DNA of 64,000 nt from Struthio camelus (taxonomy: Eukaryota; Chordata; Aves; Struthioniformes; Struthionidae). Below are positions 38,614 through 51,303 of this stretch, in pieces; positions within the stretch are counted from its first letter, which is position 1; each line of letters begins with the position of its first letter. The position numbers were made by a program, and so were the translations under genes. The notes under the pieces are model-generated. The model was not told the origin of the DNA. It did no database searches and saw nothing but the letters and a program-made list of their open reading frames with translations. Where the stretch lies: contig NC_090981.1 in assembly GCF_040807025.1 (NCBI RefSeq), positions 46,873,817 through 46,937,816 of the forward strand, given 5' to 3'.

Positions 38614-40521
38614 TAATCTATTTTTTACACTTTAATGTATTTTCTAACTGTTTCAATTGACTACTTTCCATTAATAGAATGAGAATCAAAAAAAGAGGCA
38701 CCATTTTAGGCTGTACAGAGCAATTCAGAGATATCTTTCAGTAACAGTAATTATCAGGAAAAGACATGCTGTAAATAGATATATTTCAGCTCAAATTCTG
38801 ACTTAAAAATATAGTCCGTTTTCTACATGTAGCAATATGTGGGTTTAAAAAACTTAAATTAGAAAAATCTGCTCTTCCTAACTAGAATTTCTCAATCTTT
38901 CCAAGCAAGTGCAATACAAGCACTTTGCATCTTATCAACATGAATAAAAATGGCACATATCCAAAACTGCATATTAGAAAAACTGGCAAAGAAACTAGAA
39001 AAACCTGGCACTAGAAAAACGATTTCTCATTACATTCATATTGCTCTGAGAAGAATTATCTAACAAGGGGTTTTGAAAACCATGTATGATCACTACTATT
39101 TATTCTAGATACTAAAAATCTGAAAGCCATTGAATAATAGAGGTTTAGGCGGAAAGAAATGAATTAGCTTCTACAGTCATTTATTTAATGTGCCTTTTTA
39201 AGCAGATAAAACAAAGCTTTTACACTTCTGTTACTTTTCTGCTCTATTGCCAGTTGATAAGTAATAATATGCACAGTAATATCCATATTTTAACTATTGG
39301 TTTTGCAGTAAGTATAAAAATATAAATTATGAAAAATATTGGTTTAGATGCCAGAGTTTCTTCTGCCTCTTGAATAACTCAAAATAAGAAGAAAGGTTGA
39401 CTGAACTTTTCATAAAGATATTGGTGAAAGTTATCCAGAGATAACTCAGAGACCTTTATCTCTGCATTTTTATCTATGCATTTCTATTTGGAAAGGTGGT
39501 TCCACTATCTCATTGCCCTAACTAGAACAGTTTCTTCAAATTTCCGGCTTAAATGTATTCATAGGCAGCTTACACAAGTATTCTCAGGCCAACACTGTCA
39601 TTGAATTTGTATAGTTCATTTTCTTCCTGCATGAGGATCCATCCCCTCTTGCTCGTTTACAGACTGCAGTTATATACTGCTTCAGTCTTGGTTCTCCTGC
39701 ACTAAACATGCATTTACTTTTAGTCTCCCTGCTAAGGTAGTTAGATATTATGACAATCAGAGGAGTGCATAATCTATTTCTTTTTTTTCTGAATGAGTTT
39801 TCAAGTTTAAATTCATTCTTCTTGAACCTGGACAGCCAGAATAGCATACATTACTTTCAGATAATGGTGAAATGTATAACATGAATGTCAGAATCTTTCA
39901 ACAGCATGTTCAGTATCTGTCATCAGAAATGTGTCCTTGGTTCAGCATTCCTATATTTTATAGGGCAAAAAACAATGCCCAGAATTTGGAAAAGTACAAT
40001 GACCAGTTCTGCAGGACTTCAACCTTAAAATATGAAATGAACTGGGACAAAGTTTTATTTATTTGCTCTGAAGATTCTTTTCAGTAAGCGCTGGCAATGC
40101 AATACATTTGGAAATAGAATGGACTCTATGGTGTTGTCTGTAATAAAAAACAGTGCCAGGGCATGTTCCCAGACCCTGGGAATCAATCACCTACACTGAT
40201 AAATAACTAGAAAAATCCTTGGCATGGGTCAACCTGCGCTTTCACAAGCAAGTCTTGGGCACAGTTCAGGTTTTGCATGAGCAGCAGGTTTGTGTGTGCA
40301 GCCTGCCTGTTCTATGGGGAGGAGAGCTTAATAGCATGCACACTGGCTGTTCTGCGCCAGCTGGCTTCAGTGCCAGAAAACATTCCCATTCAATTAATTA
40401 GTATAGATACAGTCTATTCCATCACCAAGTAACTATCTGCAAGTTAGAAAATGTCTGATTTCAAGCACAAACTTATACTGTCATCAGAATATATTTTGCC
40501 CATAGACATACCCTAGAGAGC

Positions 40522-40544
40522 ACCCCCCCCTTTTTTTTTTTTTT
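40522..40544. repeat. C9T14 homopolymer junction
   Basis: An all-pyrimidine tract of nine C followed by fourteen T. Similar C/A junctions occur at 5201-5249 and 60165-60200. Such tracts are prone to sequencing length errors. Confidence 0.85.
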
Positions 40545-41367
40545 AACCTTACCATTGTTCTAAACCTATGTAATTACTGCAGAGAAAATGCAAAATTTAG
40601 ATCTTTGTCTTTGAAACTCCTTATTATTCAATGCTTCTTGACTTCAACTTTGATCCAATACCACCAAGAACCTGGGAAGCAGCGGGAGATGAATTAGCGT
40701 GGTTCTGGTGGCTGTGTGTTCTCGGCACTCCTGCCCACCAGCCACGCCTGCTATAAAATAACTCCTGCTCCCACCTCAGGAAACTGCCTGTTCAGTTATG
40801 CCCTGTTGCAGATCAGCTTATTTCAATCTAAAAATTAATTTCAGAAGGAGGTCTGTTAAATGGAAAAACTGAAGGGGAAGAAAGGATCTTGTGGAACAGA
40901 ATCCAATCATCTCCGCACCATGAAATGCTGAGTACATTGGGTATACTCAGTGAGTGAAGAGATTTTGGTGAAACCTCAGATGTCACATTCAAAGAAACTC
41001 TAAACTGACACCTATAAAGACATACATTTGTTGGATCGTAATTTAGATATAAAACATCATGTCAACAAACACCATAGGCAAGCACGGGAATCTTTTGAGA
41101 CATCATTTAGTAGGCAATTTTATGAACAATACAAAAAAATTTATTCTCATCTTAAGCCGTTCTCTCCCCCTACAAAATTACAATCATTTTTCTTAGGATC
41201 AAAAATTTCCCATCTTCCTAAAGCACCCACTATTGTGAAAAGAGAACTCTTATGAGTGTACGTCTCGGCTGCCTACAATACTTCTTCAGTCAATTTTATA
41301 TATATATAGTGTTTCCATCTTATGACTACTGTTAAACGTATACAAATTAATTATATTTTCCACTTAC

Positions 41368-41463
41368 TCTTTGTATGTTCCTGTTTCAGGATCTTCAGTC
41401 ATAACGTCATGTAGCCCTTCCACTGAAATGCTGATGATACCACAAAATTTATCTTGGATAACA
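41368..41463 (-). CDS. IPO11: IPO11 internal coding exon, third from the end
   Basis: This 96-bp exon completes the split serine, then encodes VIQDKFCGIISISVEG, LHDVMTEDPETGTYK and two bases of the next codon (GA). The acceptor is TATTCTTTTTCCAG and the donor AAAGA/GTAAGT is at 41368/41367. The residues lie in the acidic C-terminal region of importin-11. It joins the exon at 35412 through a split aspartate codon (GA + C), giving TYKDCMLMSH. Reading frame, both splice sites and residue order all agree with the vertebrate protein. Confidence 0.94.
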
Positions 41464-44400
41464 CTGGAAAAAGAATAGGAAGGTGACTTAGCTAAATAAG
41501 CTAAACAGGAAGTTTGCTCAATCATTGTAGGGCACAATTACCAAACAGTGTCTTCATTATTTACTGCTCAGCTGAGCATGTATCAAATAGTTATTTAAAA
41601 TTTTTATGTATACTAGAGCAATGGCCTAAAGTTATCAAAAATATGTAAGAAATGTCTTTAATTATTTCTTAAAAAAACCCACTCATCTGCCAGCGTCTTC
41701 CAGAAGTAACTTTATAGTGTATTGAAAACCTGGATGTAATTGCAAATGGAATAACAGATAAAAAAAAAATATTAGCACAGAACTCTAGAATTGATTGTGG
41801 AAGGCATGCTCCTGCTAGTAGGGAGGTCAGGATATGGACTTCTGTTCCTAACGCTCCTCAACATTTTCTCCAATCACTATTCAATGCAAAATTTACAAGC
41901 AAACCCTTGAGGAAAGAGCAGATTGTAGGAGAGGTACGTTCCTCTCTTGTTTTCTTTGTCCAGTCTTATGAGTATTTCTTCCCCCTTCTTCCCAACTTAA
42001 TGACTCTCCATGGAGGGTGAAAAACGTTTTACCCAGTTCAACACGCAAATCAATTTACTTAACTAGAAAGGAAGGTAAAAGGAGGATTCATCTGCTTAAG
42101 TATAGGAACCTTCTGTCATTTGAAACACTATGGTATTTAAGACAACTGCAAAGGGTTGGAAGGTATCGCACTGGTTGAGAGATAAGCACCTTTCTCCAGC
42201 ATGAGCTCAAGGCCAGACTGCATACCTTCATAATATGTAAATTACATGACACTTTAGTTACATGAACCTGCCCTTACCCTACAAGCATATAAATTTTCAG
42301 AAGGGCATAGCACCATGATCTCCACTACAAAAAAAGTAGGCACCATCAACTTGTAATTAACAGATAGCAGTTGTGATTACTGTGATTTGTGTAAAATTCC
42401 CCGCCATTGTTTGCTTAATGCCACAGAGATGCTATTGTGGGACTTAGGTGGATGGACTCCTAGTCTGTGAACTACAAAAGGGTTAAGGAATATTGTAAGG
42501 GAAAAGATGCTCGCCTCAGGGAAGACTACAGAATTTTCAGCTATAGGCATCAAAGAAAAGGTTTAACAGGTAGTGGTAAACTACAACTCTTTTCCTAGGT
42601 CACTGCTACTGACTGAAGCACCTCACTTAGTCCCTGTTTGGAATGGGTAGGCTAAATTTTCCCCCAAACAGGCTGCTGCCTGTTAGGCTGAAGCGGACTG
42701 GTCCCATATGATTTTTGTTTAAAGACACTGAACGCTAAGTGTGCATATTGCATTTTGATAATATAAGTCCTTTGAAGTACTTAAAGTAGTCAAATATTTT
42801 TCTTAAAACGCTTTCAATTCTTTTTCATATTTAGGATCAAAAAAATGAAATACTGAATAAAATGTAGCAACTTTTACATTAGATACTTATGGTATATGAA
42901 GATATCTTTTCAGATAGACAATAAAATCTTATGCATATCAGAAAAACAGACGTTATACAGCACTAGATACTTCAGAAAAAATAAAGTTAAAATTCTAAAG
43001 CTATAAAATATTTTTCAGATTTGCTTTGATAAGATTGTGATTCAACTCAAATTATTATTTTGTTTTCAAATGATTGTTTTTGTTCCATTTTTTAATTCAG
43101 ATACAGAAAAATGCTAGGAAATGAACTTGTATTTTGTATAATGAAACTTGGAACTCCATAATTCCATACCAGCTATCAAATGGATACATTTTTATTTCAT
43201 TTGCCTTATTGTTCCTTTCAAGTATCTATTTACATTTTAAAAGTGTTTTTCCTCCTTATGGAACAGCTTCACTGTCTCATTCAAAAAAACAACGTATTAA
43301 ATCTTACGAGGCTGTATCTCTATGGGATTCTAAAGACAGGAAGCAAACAATCTAGAAATCACACAGCACTACTGAGAAAATAAGTAGCGTCGAATGAGCC
43401 CTCAGAGATGAAGGAGATTTCTTCACTTGAGCCAGAGATTTCTACATAGCATACCTTCCACTTAAGTTCTTTTGCCTCATACTTTTTTTGAAGCACATTT
43501 CTAGGAAAATGCCATTAACATGGTTAATACTTTGCCAACATGAGAAAGGAAACAGCTGTTCTAAAGTTCATTTCAATAGGTGACACAGGGAATTCAGCTA
43601 AGAACACCCGGGAACACTGCACACTGGAAGTAAGCTATGCTTTGAAAATATGTACCATTTAATTAATACTACAGGCCACTATCACCTACTTGGTAGCTAC
43701 ATTTTTTGCTTCCAATCCACCCAAATCCCTAATCACCACTGGAATCTGATATTTGATATTTCTGGGGGAGGAGGGGAGGAGAAGAGAGAAAGAAGTCTGA
43801 CCCAGTGAAAGCAGAGCCATTCAGTGCCTTACAGAGTTAATTACAGTCAATCTATTCGGGGGGGAGTTACCTTATGCAGCCAAAACGCGAACATACTATA
43901 GGCATACCGCTCACTAAGTCTTTGGTTTTTTTTTTTTCCCCCCATGTTTACAAATTGATAACAGACACATACAGGAAGGCCTGTTTGAGCATGCTGTACT
44001 TCCAAGAATCTTTGACCTTTCCAGAAGAAACTGAGAACGTCGACAACCCAAAATACTGTGATAGTTACAAAAAATGGCCAGAGAATGCAGCCTATTAGTT
44101 ATTTTCTTTTTCTGGAGAAGTTACTTTTACTTTTCTGGCAAAGATGAGGAATAACATTTTACTTTTTTCTTCTGTGAATACAGGAACTTATTAATGGCTT
44201 TTTTTTTTTTTTTTGAGATTAGCAAATCCTACAGCATGTAGGACCTTTCAAAATTAGGTAACTATCACCTGTAGCTTTCAGTAAAGCTAATACTTTCTCC
44301 TTTTTCCCTTGCAATAGGAAATGAAGTTTCTTCTTACTAAAGGCTCACTGAAAAGTTTACCAAGTACGGAATCGTTAAGCAATACATTTATTTTTAGAAT

Positions 44401-47400
44401 GTAAGACATGCTGAGAAAAAAAGACACCACATACTCATGTGCTCTGAAAAAAAACAAATCTAATTAAAATTCAATACCTATATAAAGTGTATTAGGTCTT
44501 ATTTTCATGGAACAGAAAGGAAGAGCCATGCAAATCAATGTAACAAATTTTTAGAAGTCTAAAATTAGCCTGCTTGTTTCAAGAAATACATTGAAAAATC
44601 ATATGGGTAGATTCAAAAAAGACTAGAATTAGTATTTAGATGAACTTTGGTTGGCTTCAAAACTAAGCAATTAATACTGTCACTACTAAAATTTTAGCTC
44701 AGAAAGGAGGCAGCATTTAAGCAGCTCCTTTCTCAAATTCCATATAGTCCAGATTAGCACCAGAACAAACAACAGCTTGTAACAGTTGTAACTGTTCTTA
44801 TAACTACCCAGTTTCCCCGATTTATCAGGACAAAACATCATTTGGGCATGCAGCAAGAATCAGCAAGAGACAGGCCCAGAATTAGAGGTTTATAACCTCT
44901 ATAATCCTGTTAGTTAGGATCTAGAACAGTCTAGGATCAAGTTCCAAAGCTGTAATTAACAAATATCAACATTATTTTAGTTAGTAAAAGGATCTTTTAT
45001 GCCACCTGTAAGTAAAATTTGCCTTGCCTCTAATGAAAACAAAGTGTAGCAAACATACTTAGGATAATATATACACAAATAGTTTCACACATTTTAATTC
45101 AATATTTGCGTATTTGTTAGATAAGAGTAAAAGCTTTGCAAAGCAAAAAAGACTACACCAGTTCTGAAGAAAATGTTACATTGTTTTTTCCATTCTATCT
45201 GTCATTTCCAATACACTCAGCTATTCCTGTCAACATTTTTGTTATTCTGAGGTTTTATGCAAAAATTCAGAATTTGGATTTAAATTATGCAGCAATTCAC
45301 TATAAATAAAGTTCTGTCATCACTTTAATAAAACATACATGATAATTTGTTAGTTGTTCTCAAATAAAATGGTCCCCACTTCTGCTATGTATATTCCTCA
45401 GTCTGTCAGAAGGGGAAGAAAAATGCTAGATAGGAAAGCATCCTTTTCTCCTCTAGAGATCAAAAGGAGAAGGAGAAAATTTTATCTGCTTTTCTACACT
45501 GGCCAGAATGAAGCAGTAAAAACCAAGAAATGGAGATGCTTCACCACCTTTACTGGTATACAGTAGATTTCAGAAAGATTAATTCTTTATTCTTATTTCA
45601 TTAGCCAGAGGACAGGTGGATAGGGGACAAAGGGAGATTACTTGACACACATTACGAGTAATGTCTTTTTTTTTTTTTTGCCCCTAGAAATTGCACAGTG
45701 CTAAGGAGCTCCCAATACAGTAATAACACAGCTAAGACAACCCCAGGAGAGTCCTATGGCTGACCATAAACTCAATGATAAACGTTATGAATGGGAATCC
45801 AATAGGGAACTGGTGACTAGAGGAAAACTTAAGTTCAATTTTACATCCTTAGGGCTGACTCTGCTAAACCTTCTAATATAATCTCTAATGATTTTAATAA
45901 TTAGGATGCGTATGAACCACACTTGCCAACATTCATATACCTTTTTTTTTTTTAAACAGGGAAGGACCTCAGTCTCCCAGTGTGAAAATTTTAATATAAA
46001 AACTATTAATTGCAAAATGAAGGCATCTCCTAACATCTGCACAATGAATCTTTCAATTCCTTGTCACAGTCTTTTCCACACAGTTGTTAACAAGATGGCT
46101 ATTAGAGGATGACTCCTACCTCTCCAAAAGATGACCTTCAACAGCTCTATCCCTTTGCTTGCAGGGACAGCACTATCAATTTCCTTATGCACTCCAGCAC
46201 TACAGACAGTGAAACTCATTCTTGAAAAACAATTTCTACAGAAGCTTGCTATTGGAAAGAGCACACCTTCAGAGGGAACTGCATTCTTCATAGGAAAGCA
46301 GTTGTGGAACACAGTTTAAATAGAAGACCTGTAACGTGGCACATTTCTTGGAAAAGTGGGCTTGGTCAATCTCAACATCTGTCCACTCTAGAAAAATCCT
46401 CTTTTTATGAGGACATCTGCATTTCTATTAATGAAGTTTAATTAAGTAGTTCTCATTGGAATTTCTTTCACCTAGATGCTAATACAGTCCACTATTTTTG
46501 AAGGTATACTTATATAAAATTGACAATTCAGAAATACAGTACTTTAAACTGCAGAACTACTACCGCAGAACCACAGAACTCGCAGCTCTAATTAAAAAAA
46601 AAAATTATCACAAGGAATTATTTAAGAGAGCCAGAAAGTAACAAGGAAAATGGGATAAAGAGAAAAAAAATTTAACCGATAGCCACCTCCAGAATTAAGC
46701 ATGAATTAAAGTATCATCAATGTTTTCCCTCCTTAAAAAAATCTGTACATTACATTTAATATCTGATCTACAACTAGAAGAATATTATAAAATATATAAA
46801 TAGTTCCTACTCATGCAATTCAAATGGTTTAAACTTTTGTTCAAGTTTAGCTGAATTCAGTGTTCCATAAACTATAAGTAGTTGATGTCTTATATAGTAA
46901 ATTACACTAAAATTCAGTACTATGAAACAGTAAATTGAACTTTCAGTACATTCAATACAAAGAGATAATAAATAACAAGGAACAACAGATGCACACAACC
47001 TACGCTTCCATATTCACACACATACAGTACAGCCCAGGTCTGTATTCATACTGGTAGATAAGAAGATCTATTATTCTCAGAAATGGATTAGAGAAGCAAG
47101 AAATTGAATGACAGGGAGCAGCACAATATTAGGACATTTTGCCATGCATATTAGTTATGCTAGTAGAAGGAAAGCAGGCGGAAACAAGAAATGCTATGGT
47201 AGGTCTATGCATCTGCAGACTGCCCTTGGTCTCAAGATTGAATCTAGGAATAGCAAGATACTTATTTAGGCAACTTCAATTAACTTCATGGAAGGACAGA
47301 CTAATATTCTAATATTTATATCTACATTTCGTGCTAAACGGTAGACTTAACACTGATTTAACTGTAAACTGAGTTGCTTAAAATTCAAGTGATTGCAATG

Positions 47401-47527
47401 CGTAGGTCACGTTTCTATGGAATACACGGAATCTACACAACCAAGTCCCATTCAACTAGTTGAAAACTTTACATTAATTGGATTTTCTGGAACGTATTCT
47501 GGATAAAGTTTGAATTACTGGAAAAAA

Positions 47528-47575
47528 AGAATCATAGAAATTCAGGTTCAAAATAAACCTACAGCACAACAGACA
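47528..47575 (+). mobile_element. Possible CR1 3'-end remnant
   Basis: AAGAATCATAGAAATTCAGG resembles the reverse complement of the avian CR1 tail (repeated ATTCTATGATT followed inward by AACCT-rich sequence). Only about 45 bp are similar and the rest has diverged or is missing. Weak support. Confidence 0.25.
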
Positions 47576-48643
47576 TAACCTACCAATAACGTAAACAGAA
47601 AAAAGTTGAAACAAATGTAAAGTCCATTTTAAAATAATATCCCTTATTTAAATAAGGCTCCTAAGCTTAGTTAGCCTATACTGAGAAAATGTACTTTAAC
47701 CTGACACTTGCAAATACATATCACAAATATTTAAATACCTTCAGCATTTAATCTAGAAGTTGCATATTTAAGTATATTTCTTCAGTTTATACTGTTTATT
47801 TCACAAAAAGCCACCTCTGAACTACTGCTATATAGATGTCAAGATATCTTTTCTAGTATATAACTAACCAGCTCTATTATCTTAGACACATTATAAACTT
47901 TGTCAATTTTTCAGTCAAAGGGGATGTTGGTTTCCATATTAACTCCAGTTGCAGTTATGATCATGAAATGATAGATGCACACACAAAAAGTCACATATTT
48001 TAATATATTCATTATACAGATTAAATACACAAATTTGTATATTAAAAGGTCATAGGCATGAACAAATTTATATCATTTTAAAATTTTTTGCTTTCTCAAA
48101 AGACTGAATATGTTAACTGTAAGAATGTTTTCCCCCCTCCCCACAGTGATGACCAGAGGAGGCAGAACAGAAAATGCTCATTACAATAAATACGTGAAGC
48201 AATCTTCTGTGCTCATTCACCTCAACTTTCTAGCTTCACGATCCTGACAGGATGATCTATTTTGCGTGCTCATCTTCAGGTTGGCTATGCAATTTCTACA
48301 GATACTTAATACCAATACGGACTACAAAATAAAGATAAATAAATATATAAGCACACTTTTTACTGCACATCTTTTGATATACTTGAGTTATAGATGAAAG
48401 ATTCCTGCAACAGGGACAGAGGATTAATATATCTATCCATGTCAGATTTAACTGACATCTAACAAAGTGGATAAATTTCAAAATTATTAGAAAAAGAATG
48501 ATGATGTGGAAAAAAATTATGCCGTTTCCCACAATACTACAACCAGCTGATTTTAACGAGTGAAGGAATTTTTAGAAAATTGAGTTCCTGATTTTTGGAC
48601 ATTTCAGAACGCCATAACTCAACACCAGATCAAATGAGGTAAA

Positions 48644-50569
48644 TTACAACGCTGAATGTTCAAACAATATGACCTGTGCCTGACTCTCAGATGCTGTTCG
48701 CTTGAGCAGCCTAATTTGGTCCAGTTCTGAATGTCCCACTGAATTCTGAGTTAAAGACTGCATTGCGTCAGTTATGTTGTATCTGCCAGGCTGATAAAAA
48801 CCATAATACTCTATCCTCTTTTCCCCTGAGTTTTCTAATACCTTCAGTTTCTGTCTAAACTGAATAATTTTGTATGTTAGGAACAGGATCACAGCACAAG
48901 CCAGAATGAAAAAGGCTAGTAAAATGTCAAAAGCCTGGTTCAGCTTTTCAACTTGCTGTGCACAAAGTAGAGATGTTTTTAATGACACAGATGCTGCATC
49001 TGAGGGAGATGAACTTTCTTCTTCTATGGTTGTGTTAACAGGGATAATCTGTGCTGGTATTTGCATTGGCAAGAGTGATACCACCGTAGTTGCCTGTGAT
49101 GGATTTTCAACAGTATATTTTTCGTAAGGCAATGGGTTAGCAGATGTTGCTGTAGCTCCTTCCCAGAAATTAACATATCTAGTATCCACACTGAAAAACT
49201 GTTCAGATGTGTTGTGCCCGTCTGCCTTATGCCATGCCATCAGCAAAGTGGTAGTGCTGTGATGAGTATCTACAAATCCTAGATTCCAGACGTTTTCTGC
49301 ACTGGCAGCAGGGCTACTGCAGTTGGCAAATGGAGTCCACTTAATATAATGTAAAGGTCTACCACGCATACTGCGGGGACTTTGACAATGAATTTTTACA
49401 GAAACAGAAGACGATGCCAGCCATTTATGTAATCCAAGCATTTTGCAGCTGCAGTTCCAAGGGTTATAATTTAACTGTAGGTGAGTTAAAGATACTAAGG
49501 GCTTGAGCACTTCAGGTTGCAACTCTGTAATATTGTTAAATGCTAAACTTAGTATTTTAAGCGAATGCCCCATATTTACAAAGGTACCATCACCAATACT
49601 GGCTATTTTATTTCTGTCTAGCTGTAGATACATTAAATTATGCAGCACAGTAAAAGTGCTGGAATTTATATTTTCTAAATCATTATAACTTAATATTAAC
49701 TGGTTGAGGTTGTTTAATCCAAAAAATCCATTTATAGCAATATGTTTTAGGTTTGCACTTTTTAAAGACAGATATCTGAGCTTGTTAAGTCCTTTAAAGG
49801 CAAAAGGACGTATGGATCCAATGGGATTGTGAGACAAAGAGAGTCGTTGGAGACTTTTGAGCATTCCAATGGCATTTGATGGCACGACGGTTAAGTTGTT
49901 ACCTTCAAGATACAAACACACAAGGTGTTCGAGGTGATAAAACGCTGAATCTGATATCCGTGAAATCTTATTATTGGCTAGATTAAGTGTTTGGAGACCT
50001 ATCATTCCCAAAAAAGTCCCACTTCCAAGGACACTGAGACGATTCCTTTGAAGCATTAAAATTCTAACTGAAAAAAGACCACTAAATAATCCTCTAGGAA
50101 CAAAAGCTATTTGATTATTCTGTAGGTATAAACAGCGAAGACTGGAAAGACCTTCAAATATTCCTGGATCCAGGCGCTTAATATTATTGTTATTTAGATG
50201 CAAGTAGCACAGCTTATGGAGTTCCACAAAAGCTTTCGGATGTACATATGAAATACCGGAATTATCCATGTACAGTGCAGCAAGTTTCTGAAGGCCTGTT
50301 AATTCATTTGGAATCACATGTGATATATTATTCCCACTGAGGTATACAAGAATTGTGTTTTTTGGAAAGTTCCGTGGGATGCTTGCGAGGCCTAAGTTAC
50401 GACAGTTAACTTGCCTCCCTGTGCAGAGTCGGCAAACAGATGGACAGCCAAGAATCTCCTTCTGGAGCAGCAACAAAAGAAAACAATTAAGGACATACAG
50501 GAATGCTCCTATGCAGGGTGGAGAACTTTGTAGTCCATACATATCCCTGTCTTTGTCCTTCTCACTCAT
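48644..50569 (-). CDS. LRRC70: LRRC70 (synleurin), leucine-rich repeat membrane protein, complete
   Basis: Single-exon frame of 641 codons, a type I plasma-membrane glycoprotein reported to raise cytokine and growth-factor responsiveness. Order of parts: hydrophobic signal sequence about residues 20-41; LRRNT cap with Cys42, 46, 49 and 56; about 12 leucine-rich repeats (residues 72-365, for example LHLNNNNIKRLDPGIF); LRRCT cap with Cys373, 375, 395 and 417; a threonine/serine-rich stalk; a transmembrane helix about 547-568 (LLAFFILACAVILFLTY); and a cytoplasmic tail ending VILFEHSAL, as in the human protein. Sequons include N81, N225, N302, N346, N453 and N512. The human protein (622 residues) aligns from the second methionine (50542-50540), so the first nine residues (MSEKDKDRD) may be untranslated. 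Both ATGs have G at -3; I give the first. The gene lies inside an IPO11 intron on the same strand. No frameshift is seen. Confidence 0.95.
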   Translation of the reverse strand: MSEKDKDRDMYGLQSSPPCIGAFLYVLNCFLLLLLQKEILGCPSVCRLCTGRQVNCRNLGLASIPRNFPKNTILVYLSGNNISHVIPNELTGLQKLAALYMDNSGISYVHPKAFVELHKLCYLHLNNNNIKRLDPGIFEGLSSLRCLYLQNNQIAFVPRGLFSGLFSVRILMLQRNRLSVLGSGTFLGMIGLQTLNLANNKISRISDSAFYHLEHLVCLYLEGNNLTVVPSNAIGMLKSLQRLSLSHNPIGSIRPFAFKGLNKLRYLSLKSANLKHIAINGFFGLNNLNQLILSYNDLENINSSTFTVLHNLMYLQLDRNKIASIGDGTFVNMGHSLKILSLAFNNITELQPEVLKPLVSLTHLQLNYNPWNCSCKMLGLHKWLASSSVSVKIHCQSPRSMRGRPLHYIKWTPFANCSSPAASAENVWNLGFVDTHHSTTTLLMAWHKADGHNTSEQFFSVDTRYVNFWEGATATSANPLPYEKYTVENPSQATTVVSLLPMQIPAQIIPVNTTIEEESSSPSDAASVSLKTSLLCAQQVEKLNQAFDILLAFFILACAVILFLTYKIIQFRQKLKVLENSGEKRIEYYGFYQPGRYNITDAMQSLTQNSVGHSELDQIRLLKRTASESQAQVILFEHSAL

Positions 50570-50580
50570 CTCTGACTTCG

Positions 50581-51094
50581 CTAGTAGAGATAAAAAAAAA
50601 AAAAAAGATCAAGTTTATAAATATTATCCATTTGAAAATTTAAAAATTTTACTTGTACAGCCTAAAAAAAAAAAAAAAAGGCAAGAATTACTTTCCAGAT
50701 TGGTATTTTATATATTCTCCTTTGATGCCAAATAAGCAGTTTTATTTTGAAACTGAAGTAAGTACCATGAGTTTGAACAATACTGAAAAAAATTTCAGCG
50801 TAAATGAATAGTAAAACAAATACACTGCCAACCTAGCCAGAAAATATTTAACTGGTTAGGACATAAAAGCAATTAAGCTGCCAAAATAATGGCTTCCAGC
50901 AGTAAATTCAACATACTGCTTATTCCTTTAACTGTTTTATATATTTGAAAAACGAGTAGGAGATGTTATAGAAACATTCAGGTAGAAATGCCAGCAGAAA
51001 ACAAGTTTCCTTTCGTTAGTGGCTCATTTCTAATTTGAATTTTACTTTTATAAAAGTTCAGCTACATTCAAAATAAATAAAAATAAATTCTTAC
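50581..51094 (-). other. LRRC70: Putative 5' UTR intron of LRRC70
   Basis: On the minus strand a strong donor GGG/GTAAGAAT (51095/51094) is followed about 510 bp later by a long T tract and TCTCTACTAG (AG at 50582-50581), 11 bases before the first LRRC70 ATG. Together they describe a short intron separating a non-coding first exon from the intronless coding exon. This is inferred from splice signals only. The A tracts seen on the plus strand at 50590-50604 and 50665-50679 are T-rich on the gene's strand and suit an acceptor region. Confidence 0.4.
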
Positions 51095-51289
51095 CCCAAA
51101 TCTGCAGTTCATTATTTCCGTTATTTTGTTGCTTTGCAGTTCACCGGGCTAAGTCACAGCTTAACATACTATATTAATCTGCGAAACCTTTTTAAAAGCA
51201 ATATTCTCACATACTAGAGCTCTCGTATTTTGTCCTAGGCTTTGCAACTGTTCAACTCAGGAAACAAAGTAATAAGTGGTTAAAGTGAG

Positions 51290-51303
51290 GTTGCCATGGA
51301 TAC
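51290..51303 (-). promoter_or_regulatory. RFX-type X-box upstream of LRRC70
   Basis: The minus strand reads GTATCCATGGCAAC. It matches the RFX consensus (GTNRCC, spacer 0-3, RGYAAC) at every fixed position except one, with T in place of R. It lies about 200 bp upstream of the putative LRRC70 first-exon donor, at promoter distance, in an otherwise AT-rich stretch without a CpG island. RFX factors are known to bind such imperfect inverted repeats; occupancy here is inference. Confidence 0.35.

Larger units (their letters stand above)
35413..41367 (-). other. IPO11: IPO11 intron (5,955 bp)
   Basis: Bounded by donor AAAGA/GTAAGT and acceptor ATTCTTAG. It contains an A/C-rich run near 37554-37580, a T18 tract at 37829-37846, a degenerate ATTCTATGGAT tandem array at 38535-38613 and a C9T14 tract at 40522-40544. 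No gene is recognised. Confidence 0.85.

Noticed and set aside
48870..49127. Plus-strand frames antisense to LRRC70 (also 49503-49688 and 50355-50735)
   Set aside because: Shadows of the LRRC70 reading frame on the opposite strand.
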